DNA of 14,556 nucleotides, from the NCBI GenBank assembly GCA_030601965.1, contig JAUWAR010000021.1:1-14556 (forward strand). The letters run 5' to 3'. This DNA comes from a bacterium. GTDB taxonomy: Bacteria > Hydrothermota > UBA3073 > JACQXS01 > JAUWAR01. The position numbers and the translations under genes were made by a program. Positions within the stretch are counted from its first letter, which is position 1, and the number at the start of each line of letters is the position of its first letter. The notes beneath the pieces were generated by a model. That model was not told where the DNA came from and did not search any database. It was given only the letters and a program-made list of their open reading frames with translations. This document shows, one piece after another, positions 1 to 7,638 of the stretch.

Positions 1-1
1 A

Positions 2-2497
2 GATTTCGTTAATACTATAAGAGGATTAATAAGGCTTTCGTCTGGGAAGGAAAATATAGATGATGTTGACCATTTAGGGAATAGGTATTTAAGGAGAGTC
101 GGAGACTTGCTTGAAGACACAATGCGGATTGGACTTACAAGATTTGCGTGGTCAGTAAGAGAGAGGATTACTCTGCGGGAAGAAGGAAGGATAACCCTGC
201 AGGATATTGTAGATATAAGATTTATCACGAATGCAATGATGGCGTTTTTTGGAACGAGTCAGTTATCTCAATTTATGGAGCAGACAAATCCGTTAGCTGA
301 GCTTACGCACAAGAGGAGGCTTTCTAAATTGGGTCCCGGTGGTCTTACAAGAGCGACAGCGGGTTTAGAGGCAAGGGATGTGCACTATTCACATTATGGG
401 AGAGTATGTCCAATAGAGACACCGGAGGGTCCAAATATAGGTATTATTACATCTCTTGCGTGTTATGCGAAAGTAAATAAATATGGGTTCATAGAAACGC
501 CTTATCTAAAAGTGAGAGATGGAGTGGTGCAGAAAGAGATAGAGTATTTAACAGCTGATGAAGAGGATAAGTACACAATTGCCCAAGCAAATAGTCCTGT
601 TAACGAGAAGGGAAAATTTATAAATGATAGAATACTTTCGAGAAAATGGGCAGAATTTCCAGTTGTAGGGCCGAAGAAAGTTGATCGTATGGATATTTCT
701 CCAAAACAGCTTGTATCTTTATCCACGTCTTTGATTCCATTTTTGGAGCATGATGATGCGAATAGAGCACTTATGGGTTCGAATATGCAGAGGCAGGCTG
801 TGCCGATCCTTTGTCCTGAGGCTCCTATCATTTCTACGGGTATGGAAGAGGAAATAGCAAAGGCATCTGCATATTTGTGCATAGCGAGGAGGACAGGTGT
901 TGTAACGGCTGTAACAAGTAGAGAGATTATTATAAGGTGTAATGAGGGCATTCTTGAGTTTGACAAATATGAGCTTATAAATTTCAAGAGAACGAATCAA
1001 GATACATGTATACACCAGAGGCCGATAATTAAAAGTGGTATGAGGGTAAAGAGAGGTCAGATTATAGCGGATGGCTCTTGTACGGATGAGGGAGTATTAG
1101 CCCTTGGTAAGAATCTACTTGTAGCATTTATGTCGTGGAAGGGATATAATTTTGAAGATGCTATTGTAGTATCTGAGAGATTGCTGGAACAGGATAGTTT
1201 TAGTTCTCTTCATATAGAGGAGGTTGAAAGTGTAGTAAGAGATACAAAGCTTGGCCCAGAAGAGGTAACAAGGGAATTACCGAATGTAAGTGAAGAAAGT
1301 ATAGCAAATCTTGATGAATTTGGTATTGTAAAGATAGGTACTGAGGTAGATAGTGGCGATATTCTTGTTGGTAAAATTACGCCAAAGGGGGAGACAGAGG
1401 TAACACCTGAGGAAAGATTACTTATGGCTATATTTGGAGAGAAGGCAATGGATGTAAAAGATAGTTCTTTGCGAGTTTCGCCTGGAGTGAAAGGTAAAGT
1501 AATAAATGTGCATATTCTGTCAAGAAAGAGCGATGATGCACTTTATCGTGCTGAGATTGGGAGGCGGAAGGAGGAGATAAAATTAAATGCAAAGAGAATG
1601 AGGGTAGAACTGACAAAAGAAGCGAGAAGGCTACTCAAAACTCAAAACTCAAAACTCAAAACTCAAATAGAAGAGAGATTGAAAGAGGAGAGGGAGAAGA
1701 TAAAAAATAGAGAAAAAGAGGAGTTGAAAAGGGCGTCCAGTGGAGATGTATTAGCCCATGGTGTATTAAAGATTATAAAAGTGTTTATTGCCCAATATAG
1801 GAATATTGCGGTAGGAGATAAGATGGCTGGTAGGCACGGTAACAAGGGAACGATTGCGAAGATTGTTTCTAAAGAGGATATGCCATATCTTAAGGATGGG
1901 ACACCTATAGATATAGTATTAAATCCACTTGGGGTTCCATCAAGAATGAATGTAGGGCAGGTATTAGAGACGCATTTAGGATGGGCAATGCACGAATTGG
2001 GATTGAGAGCTGTAACGCCAGTATTTGAAGGTGCTTCAGTTAAAGAGATAAAAAGTGCCCTTTCTGAGGCAGGATTGCCAGAGAGTGGTAAGACCATACT
2101 TTATGATGGCAGAACAGGAGAACGATTTGATGATGAAATAACAGTGGGTTATATATATATGATGAAATTAGGTCATATGGTTGAAGATAAAATACATGCA
2201 AGGTCGATAGGTTCGTATGCATTAATCACCCAGCAACCCCTTGGTGGAAAATCGCAGTTTGGAGGACAAAGATTTGGAGAGATGGAAGTGTGGGCAGTTG
2301 AGGCTTATGGTGCGGCATATACACTTCAGGAAATGTTAACAGTTAAATCAGATGATGTTATGGGGAGAAAAAAACTTTATGAGTCTATAATTAAGGGGGA
2401 ACGGCTTCCTAAGCCAGGTATACCTACATCTTTCAATGTGCTATTAAGGGAATTAAATGGACTATGCCTGGAGACAGAACTAATAAAAGAAAGTTAA
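2..2497 (+). CDS. rpoB: RNA polymerase subunit beta, 5'-truncated by the window edge
   Basis: Beta subunit of the core RNA polymerase, forming one side of the active-site cleft. The reading frame is open from base 2, so the gene begins upstream; by comparison with E. coli roughly the first 400 residues are missing. Visible landmarks in order: DDVDHLGNRY near the window start; the rifampicin-pocket segment at 245-343 (FFGTSQLSQFMEQ then THKRRLSKLGPGG); GRVCPIETPEGPNIG; HDDANRALMGSNMQRQAVP; NLLVAFMSWKGYNFEDA; the active-site region VGDKMAGRHGNKG; and the C-terminal GGKSQFGGQRFGEMEVWA clamp segment, ending normally. A long Lys/Glu-rich, probably coiled-coil insert before VGDKMAGRHGNKG contains a 7-nt tandem repeat (1633-1667). 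An internal TTG at 107 is not a real start, since conserved beta sequence precedes it. A palindromic repeat and then rpoC follow. Confidence 0.98.
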   Translation, partial: DFVNTIRGLIRLSSGKENIDDVDHLGNRYLRRVGDLLEDTMRIGLTRFAWSVRERITLREEGRITLQDIVDIRFITNAMMAFFGTSQLSQFMEQTNPLAELTHKRRLSKLGPGGLTRATAGLEARDVHYSHYGRVCPIETPEGPNIGIITSLACYAKVNKYGFIETPYLKVRDGVVQKEIEYLTADEEDKYTIAQANSPVNEKGKFINDRILSRKWAEFPVVGPKKVDRMDISPKQLVSLSTSLIPFLEHDDANRALMGSNMQRQAVPILCPEAPIISTGMEEEIAKASAYLCIARRTGVVTAVTSREIIIRCNEGILEFDKYELINFKRTNQDTCIHQRPIIKSGMRVKRGQIIADGSCTDEGVLALGKNLLVAFMSWKGYNFEDAIVVSERLLEQDSFSSLHIEEVESVVRDTKLGPEEVTRELPNVSEESIANLDEFGIVKIGTEVDSGDILVGKITPKGETEVTPEERLLMAIFGEKAMDVKDSSLRVSPGVKGKVINVHILSRKSDDALYRAEIGRRKEEIKLNAKRMRVELTKEARRLLKTQNSKLKTQIEERLKEEREKIKNREKEELKRASSGDVLAHGVLKIIKVFIAQYRNIAVGDKMAGRHGNKGTIAKIVSKEDMPYLKDGTPIDIVLNPLGVPSRMNVGQVLETHLGWAMHELGLRAVTPVFEGASVKEIKSALSEAGLPESGKTILYDGRTGERFDDEITVGYIYMMKLGHMVEDKIHARSIGSYALITQQPLGGKSQFGGQRFGEMEVWAVEAYGAAYTLQEMLTVKSDDVMGRKKLYESIIKGERLPKPGIPTSFNVLLRELNGLCLETELIKES
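1633..1667 (+). repeat. Heptanucleotide tandem array inside rpoB
   Basis: Five exact, uninterrupted copies of ACTCAAA lie in the rpoB reading frame. Because 7 is not a multiple of 3, the array reads as a 7-residue peptide period (LKTQNSK/LKTQ) placed in the charged, helix-prone insert before VGDKMAGRHGNKG. No reverse-complement arm follows, unlike the intergenic arrays. It resembles the short tandemly repeated repetitive (STRR) heptamers described in cyanobacteria; that is a likeness of form only. Confidence 0.9.
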
Positions 2498-2509
2498 AAG
2501 TTATGGAGT

Positions 2510-2591
2510 GTCATTGCGAGGAGTGAAGCGACGAAGCAATCCCAAGAAGTGTCAAGGATTATGAGATTGCTTCGCTATCGCTCGCAATGAC
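2510..2591. repeat. Palindromic MITE-like repeat, copy 1 (rpoB/rpoC junction)
   Basis: An 82-nt inverted repeat fills most of the 107-nt rpoB-rpoC spacer. It opens with gtcattgcgag and closes with its exact complement ctcgcaatgac; the inner arms gaagcaatc and gattgcttc also pair. The loop (about 2542-2563) is longer than in the two sister copies at 12164 and 13251. No transposase, clear target-site duplication or U-tract is visible. I recall this kind of palindrome (left arm translating as VIAR-type peptides) as widespread in bacterial genomes, but that is memory, not a search. It ends 13 nt before the rpoC start, and no Shine-Dalgarno lies between. Confidence 0.9.
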
Positions 2592-2604
2592 AAAGTAAAG
2601 TATT

Positions 2605-5600
2605 ATGAAGCAGTTTAATAGTATTAGAATAAAATTGGCCTCTCATGAGGCGATACTTTCGTGGTCAAAGGGCGAAGTAACCAAGGCAGAAACTATAAAT
2701 TACAGGACCCGTAAGCCGGAAAAGGATGGATTATTTTGTGAGAAAATATTTGGGCCGGTTAAAGATTATGAATGTGGTTGTGGGAAATATAAGGGTATAA
2801 AATATCAGGGACTTATCTGTGAAAGGTGTAAAGTTGAAGTAACACATTCAAGTGTGAGAAGGGAACGAATGGGACATATAAAATTAGGGGTGCCGATTGC
2901 ACATATCTGGTTTTACAAAGTAATGTCTTCCAGAATAGGTACTCTATTAAGCATAACTTTAAATAAGTTAAAGAGAATATTGTATTATGAATCGTATGTT
3001 GTGATAGAACCAGGGAATACGGAATTAAAAGCATCCGCACTTTTAACAGAGATAGAATATAAGGAAATCATGGAGACTGAGCCGGAAGGATTTGTGGCAG
3101 AGATGGGTGCTGGAGCAATTCAGAAATTATTACAGAAGATTGATCTTGATGAAATTTCTCCTGAGCTAAGAGCTATAATGAAAATAGAGACTGCACCAGA
3201 TAAAAGGCGAGCGATTTTGAAGAAATTGCAAATAGTGGAGGCTTTCAGAACATCTGGGGTTAGACCCGAATGGATGGTACTTACTGTTCTTCCTGTGATA
3301 CCACCAGATTTAAGGCCTTTAGTTGCTCTTGAGGGAGGTAGATATGCCACATCTGACCTAAATGATTTGTACAGAAGGGTAATTACAAGAAACAATAGAC
3401 TAAATAATCTTCTTACAATGAGGGCGCCAGAGATTATATTGCGAAACGAAAAGAGAATGCTGCAGGAAGCTGTTGATGCCCTTCTTGATAATGCAAGGAG
3501 GGCGAGGCCTGTAAAAGGAAGAGGAGATAGACCACTGAAGGCTTTATCGGATGCTTTAAAGGGGAAACATGGGAGATTTCGGGAGAATTTATTAGGTAAA
3601 AGAGTGGATTATTCGGGAAGGTCTGTAATTGTAGTGGATCCTGAATTAAAGTTACATGAATGTGGAGTGCCAAAGATTATGGCACTTGAATTGTTCAAGC
3701 CATTTTTGATAAAAGAACTTGAGGAGAGAGGATATGCAGAATCATTAAAGGTTGCGCGTAGACTTCTGGAGACAGGGGCTAAAGAGGTATGGGATGTGCT
3801 GGAGAAGATAGTAAAGAGCCATCCAGTACTTTTAAATAGAGCGCCTACTTTACATAGACTTTCTATTCAGGCATTTATGCCAGTTCTTATAGAAGGTAAA
3901 GCGATAAGGATAAATCCTCTTGTTTGTGCTCCATTTAATGCAGATTTTGATGGAGACCAGATGGCGATTCATGTTCCGATATCTTTGGAGGCACAGATTG
4001 AGAGCCTCATTCTTATGTTGTCGTCTAATAATATTCTCTCACCCGCACATGGTGCTCCGATATCTGTTCCAAGTCAAGATGTTATAATTGGAATGTACTG
4101 GCTCACGAAAGAGAAGCAAGGAGAAAAAGGAGAAGGCAAAATCTTCGGGAGTCCTGAAGAAGTAGAGTTTGCACTCGAAAATTCAATTGTCGGTTATCAT
4201 GCGAGAATAAGATATAAACTAAAGGCGAAGAATAAAATGATAGATACTACTGTAGGGAGAGTCATATTTAATGACATTTTGCCCGTGAAGAAAGGGTTTG
4301 TAAATTATGTAGTAGATAAGAAGAAACTTATTGAACTTGTATCAGAGATTTATGCAGAATTTGGCAACAAAAGGGCTGTCCAATTTTTGGATGATGTAAA
4401 AGTTCTTGGTTTCAAATATGCTACTCTGTCTGGACTCACAATAGGTATAGATGATATGGTAGTGCCTGAGAACAAACAGGCAATAATAGACGATACATTT
4501 AAGGAAGTTTCTGGAATTCATAAAGAGTATGAAAGGGGAGTTCTAACAGAGAGCGAGAGATATAATACAGTTATTGATGTATGGACTACTGCAACTCAGA
4601 GGGTAGAGAAGGAATCTTTACAAACCCTTGCAAAAGATAGGCAGGGATTTAATCCACTTTATACTATGGCAATTTCAGGGGCACGGGGTAATATGGATCA
4701 GGTAAGACAGATAATAGGGACACGAGGGTTAATGACAAAACCGCAAAAGGGAGCAGGGAAAACAGGCGGTGAGATTATAGAGACACCAATTAACTCCTCA
4801 TTTAAAGAAGGATTAAGCGTACTGGAGTATTTTATATCTACTCATGGAGCGAGAAAAGGACTTACCGATACAGCTCTTAAAACTGCTCAGGCAGGATATC
4901 TTACAAGGAAGCTTGTTGATGTGGCACAAGATGTAATGATAACAGAATCGGATTGTGGAACAATAATGGGTATAGATGTTACGCCCATAAAAGAGGGCGA
5001 AGAAATTATAGAGTCAATATCAGAAAGAGTGAAGGGAAGGCATGCTCTTGAAGACATAATAAATCCTCTAACCTCAAGAGTAATAATATATGGTGGTCAG
5101 GAGATAACAGATGAGAAGGCTAAAGAGATTGAAGAATGTGGAATACAAAAGGTGCGAATCCGTTCTGTTCTCACTTGCGAAACACCTAATGGGCTATGTC
5201 AGAAATGCTATGGCAGGAATCTTGGAACAGGAAAACTTGTTGAGACTGGCGAGGCAGTTGGAGTAGTTGCGGCTCAATCTATTGGTGAGCCTGGAACACA
5301 ACTCACTCTTCGAACATTTCATATAGGTGGTATTGCTACCAGAATAGCAAAGGAGTCAGAGGTAAAAGTTCCGTATGATAGTAAGGTTAAATTTGATGGT
5401 CTTCATCTATGTACTCGTAGGGATGGTCGCAATGTATGTATGAGAAAAGCAGGGAAGATTATTCTTAAGTCCGAAAAGTCCACAATTACATATAAAGTTC
5501 CATATGGAGCCACTGTAAAGGTGCAAAATAATCAACAAGTTTCCGAAGGAGACTTATTATTTGAATGGGACCCTTATAGTTTTGTCCTTTTGGCTGATAA

Positions 5601-6585
5601 AAATGGGAAGGTGAAATTTTCTGGGCTGGAGGAAAATGTTACCTATAGATTAGAATATGATGAGCGGACAGGACAGAAAAGACCTGTGACAATAAAACAT
5701 AAGAAAATTCATCCTATAATAGAACTGTATGAGAATTCTACTAAAGTTACGAGTTATCCGCTTCCTGTAGGGGCATATATTTTCATAAAAGAAGGGGCAG
5801 AATTATCTATTGGCGACATTCTTGCCAAAGTCCCCGGAGAGATTACAAAGACAAGAGACATTACCGGTGGATTACCAAGAGTAATAGAACTTTTTGAAGC
5901 AAGAGTGCCGGGAGATGCAGCTATTCTTACAGAGGTTGATGGAGTTGTGTACTTTGTTAAGTCTGAAAAGGGTATAAGAACTATTGAGGTGAAAGGGGAA
6001 TCCGAGACCAGGAAATATAAGATCCCTTATGCCAGACATTTGGCTGTAGAGGATGGGACAAAGGTGAAGGCAGGAGATAATCTTTGTGAGGGACCTGTAG
6101 ATCCGCATAAAATTTTGGAGATAAAAGGAGTTCAGGCAGTACAGGAGTATCTTGTAAATCAGATTCAGGAAGTATATAGACTTCAGGGAGTAAAAATAAA
6201 TGATAAACATATCGGAATCATTGTGGAGCAGATGCTCTCAAAAGTGAAAATAGAGGACCCGGGCGATACAATATTTGTAGAGGGGCAAATTATTGAGAAG
6301 ATTAAGGCAAAGGAAGAGAATGAGAGTACGGTTCAAGAAGGTGGAAAATCTGCTACATTTCAACCTATACTTCTTGGGATATCAAGGACAATATTAACAA
6401 CGGAGAGTTTTATTGCTGCTGCCTCATTCCAGGAAACGACAAGAGTGCTTACTGATGCCGCTATTCAGGGAAAAAAAGATAGTCTCCTTGGCGTTAAAGA
6501 GAACCTGATAATGGGAAATTTAATTCCTGTTGGTACTGGCTTTAGGAAATATCATAAAGAGGATAAAAGTGAATTAAGTGATTAA
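2605..6585 (+). CDS. rpoC: RNA polymerase subunit beta' (1326 aa)
   Basis: Catalytic subunit of RNA polymerase. The N-terminal zinc ribbon has Cys57, Cys59, Cys72 and Cys75, with spacing identical to E. coli. The active-site motif NADFDGDQMA spans 445-454, with Asp447, Asp449 and Asp451 expected to chelate the catalytic magnesium. The bridge helix follows at about 690-712 (SGARGNMDQVRQIIGTRGLM) and the trigger loop after HGARKGLTDTALKTAQAGYL near 747. The second zinc site is Cys784, Cys858, Cys865, Cys868, again with E. coli spacing. The protein is a little shorter than typical proteobacterial forms but complete and not split. The ATG at 2605 starts the expected MKQFNSIRIKLAS N-terminus, although no Shine-Dalgarno precedes it. 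The last codons (SELSD, then TAA) lie inside a repeat shared with the rpsG/fusA spacer. Confidence 0.99.
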   Translation: MKQFNSIRIKLASHEAILSWSKGEVTKAETINYRTRKPEKDGLFCEKIFGPVKDYECGCGKYKGIKYQGLICERCKVEVTHSSVRRERMGHIKLGVPIAHIWFYKVMSSRIGTLLSITLNKLKRILYYESYVVIEPGNTELKASALLTEIEYKEIMETEPEGFVAEMGAGAIQKLLQKIDLDEISPELRAIMKIETAPDKRRAILKKLQIVEAFRTSGVRPEWMVLTVLPVIPPDLRPLVALEGGRYATSDLNDLYRRVITRNNRLNNLLTMRAPEIILRNEKRMLQEAVDALLDNARRARPVKGRGDRPLKALSDALKGKHGRFRENLLGKRVDYSGRSVIVVDPELKLHECGVPKIMALELFKPFLIKELEERGYAESLKVARRLLETGAKEVWDVLEKIVKSHPVLLNRAPTLHRLSIQAFMPVLIEGKAIRINPLVCAPFNADFDGDQMAIHVPISLEAQIESLILMLSSNNILSPAHGAPISVPSQDVIIGMYWLTKEKQGEKGEGKIFGSPEEVEFALENSIVGYHARIRYKLKAKNKMIDTTVGRVIFNDILPVKKGFVNYVVDKKKLIELVSEIYAEFGNKRAVQFLDDVKVLGFKYATLSGLTIGIDDMVVPENKQAIIDDTFKEVSGIHKEYERGVLTESERYNTVIDVWTTATQRVEKESLQTLAKDRQGFNPLYTMAISGARGNMDQVRQIIGTRGLMTKPQKGAGKTGGEIIETPINSSFKEGLSVLEYFISTHGARKGLTDTALKTAQAGYLTRKLVDVAQDVMITESDCGTIMGIDVTPIKEGEEIIESISERVKGRHALEDIINPLTSRVIIYGGQEITDEKAKEIEECGIQKVRIRSVLTCETPNGLCQKCYGRNLGTGKLVETGEAVGVVAAQSIGEPGTQLTLRTFHIGGIATRIAKESEVKVPYDSKVKFDGLHLCTRRDGRNVCMRKAGKIILKSEKSTITYKVPYGATVKVQNNQQVSEGDLLFEWDPYSFVLLADKNGKVKFSGLEENVTYRLEYDERTGQKRPVTIKHKKIHPIIELYENSTKVTSYPLPVGAYIFIKEGAELSIGDILAKVPGEITKTRDITGGLPRVIELFEARVPGDAAILTEVDGVVYFVKSEKGIRTIEVKGESETRKYKIPYARHLAVEDGTKVKAGDNLCEGPVDPHKILEIKGVQAVQEYLVNQIQEVYRLQGVKINDKHIGIIVEQMLSKVKIEDPGDTIFVEGQIIEKIKAKEENESTVQEGGKSATFQPILLGISRTILTTESFIAAASFQETTRVLTDAAIQGKKDSLLGVKENLIMGNLIPVGTGFRKYHKEDKSELSD

Positions 6586-6638
6586 GTTAATTAAGCGATT
6601 GAGCAATTAACTAAATTAACTAAATTAACTAAATTAAT
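6567..6638. repeat. AT-rich inverted repeat at the rpoC/rpsL junction
   Basis: The left arm consists of degenerate 8-9-nt units (agtgaatta, agtgatta, agttaatta, agcgattg). The right arm is tandem aaattaact units, roughly their reverse complement. Bases 6567-6594 are identical to 7570-7597 in the rpsG/fusA spacer (28 nt). The element begins inside the last rpoC codons and runs right up to the rpsL ATG at 6639, leaving no room for a Shine-Dalgarno. No U-tract suggests termination. Confidence 0.8.
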
Positions 6639-7010
6639 ATGCCTACACTGAATCAGTTGGTAAGAAAAGGAAGGAAAAAGATAAAGTATAAGACACATAC
6701 TCCTGCTCTTAATAAATGTCCTCATAAAAGAGGAGTATGCACAAAAGTGTATACGACGACACCCAAAAAACCAAATTCAGCCTTGAGAAAAGTAGCAAAG
6801 GTTAGACTTAAGAATAGACAGGAGGTTATCTGTTATATCCCTGGACAAGGACATACTCTTCAAGAACATTCAATTGTGCTTATTGAAGGCGGTAGGGTAA
6901 AAGATCTTCCTGGAGTGAGATATCATATTGTAAGAGGTGTTTATGACAGCACGGGAGTTGAGGGTCGTAAAAAGTCCAGGTCAAGATATGGTTCAAAAAA
7001 ACCTAAATAG
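6639..7010 (+). CDS. rpsL: 30S ribosomal protein S12 (123 aa)
   Basis: S12 sits at the decoding centre of the 30S subunit and affects accuracy. The full-length protein starts MPTLNQLVRKGRKK and contains CPHKRGVCTKVYTTTPKKPN, including Lys43/Lys44 (the streptomycin-sensitivity lysine is present). It also has GGRVKDLPGVRYH with Lys88 and Asp89, the latter the residue methylthiolated by RimO in bacteria that have that enzyme. The C-terminus SRSRYGSKKPK is normal. Length matches the family. The ATG is the only sensible start and has no Shine-Dalgarno, being preceded by tandem aaattaact units. rpsG follows after a 64-nt spacer, as in the standard str operon. Confidence 0.99.
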   Translation: MPTLNQLVRKGRKKIKYKTHTPALNKCPHKRGVCTKVYTTTPKKPNSALRKVAKVRLKNRQEVICYIPGQGHTLQEHSIVLIEGGRVKDLPGVRYHIVRGVYDSTGVEGRKKSRSRYGSKKPK

Positions 7011-7066
7011 AATTGGAGTTAATCCGTAAGGATTTTAAATAAAAGGCTTACGCCTTAATTCCATTT
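7011..7066. repeat. Nested inverted repeat at the rpsL/rpsG junction
   Basis: Two mutually exclusive folds are visible. The long-range fold pairs 7011-7036 with about 7041-7066, with a few mismatches and a 4-nt loop. Alternatively each arm folds on itself: AATCC-gtaa-GGATT at 7021-7034 and AAGGC-ttac-GCCTT at 7043-7056, each a perfect 5-bp stem with a 4-nt loop. The two arms differ at the paired bases of the small stems while keeping each stem perfect. It immediately follows the rpsL stop and ends 8 nt before the rpsG ATG. Confidence 0.75.
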
Positions 7067-7074
7067 TAGAAACT

Positions 7075-7545
7075 ATGCCGAGAAGAAGGAGAGCATCAAA
7101 ACGGGAAACTACACTTGATTATAAATATAAGAACGCAGTTGTTGGGAAATTTATAAACTATCTTATGCGAGAAGGTAAAAAAACAATTGCAGAGAAAATC
7201 TTTTATAGTACTCTTACACTGATAGAAGAGAAAACAGAAACACCCGGACTACATATTTTTTCTCAAGCTATAAGTAATGTAAAACCCACAGTAGAAGTCA
7301 AACCACGAAGAATGGGTGGTGCTACATATCAGGTGCCAACTACTGTTAGAGCTGATAGGAGGACATCATTGGCTATAAGATGGATAATAAATGCAGCAAG
7401 AAGTGCGAAGGGTAGAACTATGTATGAAAAACTTGCAGAAGAATTAATTCTTGCAAGTAAGAATGAAGGTACGGCATATAAAAAGAAGGAAAATACTCAT
7501 AAGATGGCAGAGGCAAATAAGGCATTCGCACGATTTAAATGGTAA
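7075..7545 (+). CDS. rpsG: 30S ribosomal protein S7 (156 aa)
   Basis: S7 is a primary 16S rRNA binding protein that nucleates assembly of the 30S head and lines the E site. The N-terminus MPRRRRASKRE, the conserved block VEVKPRRMGGATYQVP, the helix RWIINAARSAKGRTMYEKLA and the C-terminus THKMAEANKAFARFKW match the family, and the length is typical. The start is fixed by the conserved MPRR beginning. No Shine-Dalgarno is seen in ttttagaaactATG. It lies between rpsL and fusA as in most bacteria; in E. coli S7 is the autogenous repressor of this operon, but nothing here shows that the same site exists. Confidence 0.99.
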   Translation: MPRRRRASKRETTLDYKYKNAVVGKFINYLMREGKKTIAEKIFYSTLTLIEEKTETPGLHIFSQAISNVKPTVEVKPRRMGGATYQVPTTVRADRRTSLAIRWIINAARSAKGRTMYEKLAEELILASKNEGTAYKKKENTHKMAEANKAFARFKW

Positions 7546-7560
7546 ACTTGAATAGAGAGA

Positions 7561-7614
7561 TAAGCGATTAAGTGAATTAAGTGATTAAGTTAATTAACTA
7601 AATTAACTAAATTA
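7561..7614. repeat. AT-rich inverted repeat at the rpsG/fusA junction
   Basis: Related to the rpoC/rpsL element: 7570-7597 is identical to 6567-6594. The centre is the perfect palindrome agttaattaact (7588-7599), flanked on the left by gattaagtgaattaagt and on the right by tandem aaattaact-type units. It ends directly at the fusA ATG, so the initiation region consists of repeat sequence and contains no Shine-Dalgarno. Confidence 0.8.
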
Positions 7615-7638
7615 AATGGTTGCTGAAAAGATAGAAAA
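7614..7638 (+). repeat. 25-nt start-region repeat, fusA copy
   Basis: Two bases before the ATG plus the first 23 nt of fusA (aaatggttgctgaaaagata, then gaaaa) are identical to 11129-11153 at the start of rpsJ. Both proteins therefore begin MVAEKIE. EF-G and S10 are not homologous, so the identity is not explained by protein family. Confidence 0.85.

Noticed and set aside
107..109. TTG at 107 as the rpoB start
   Set aside because: Conserved beta-subunit sequence (DDVDHLGNRY) lies upstream in the same frame, so the gene is cut by the window edge.
1633..1667. CRISPR-like direct repeats
   Set aside because: Units are 7 nt with no spacers and are in frame in rpoB.
2498..2604. Promoter between rpoB and rpoC
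   Set aside because: Nearly all of the spacer is the palindromic repeat; no convincing -35/-10 pair is visible.
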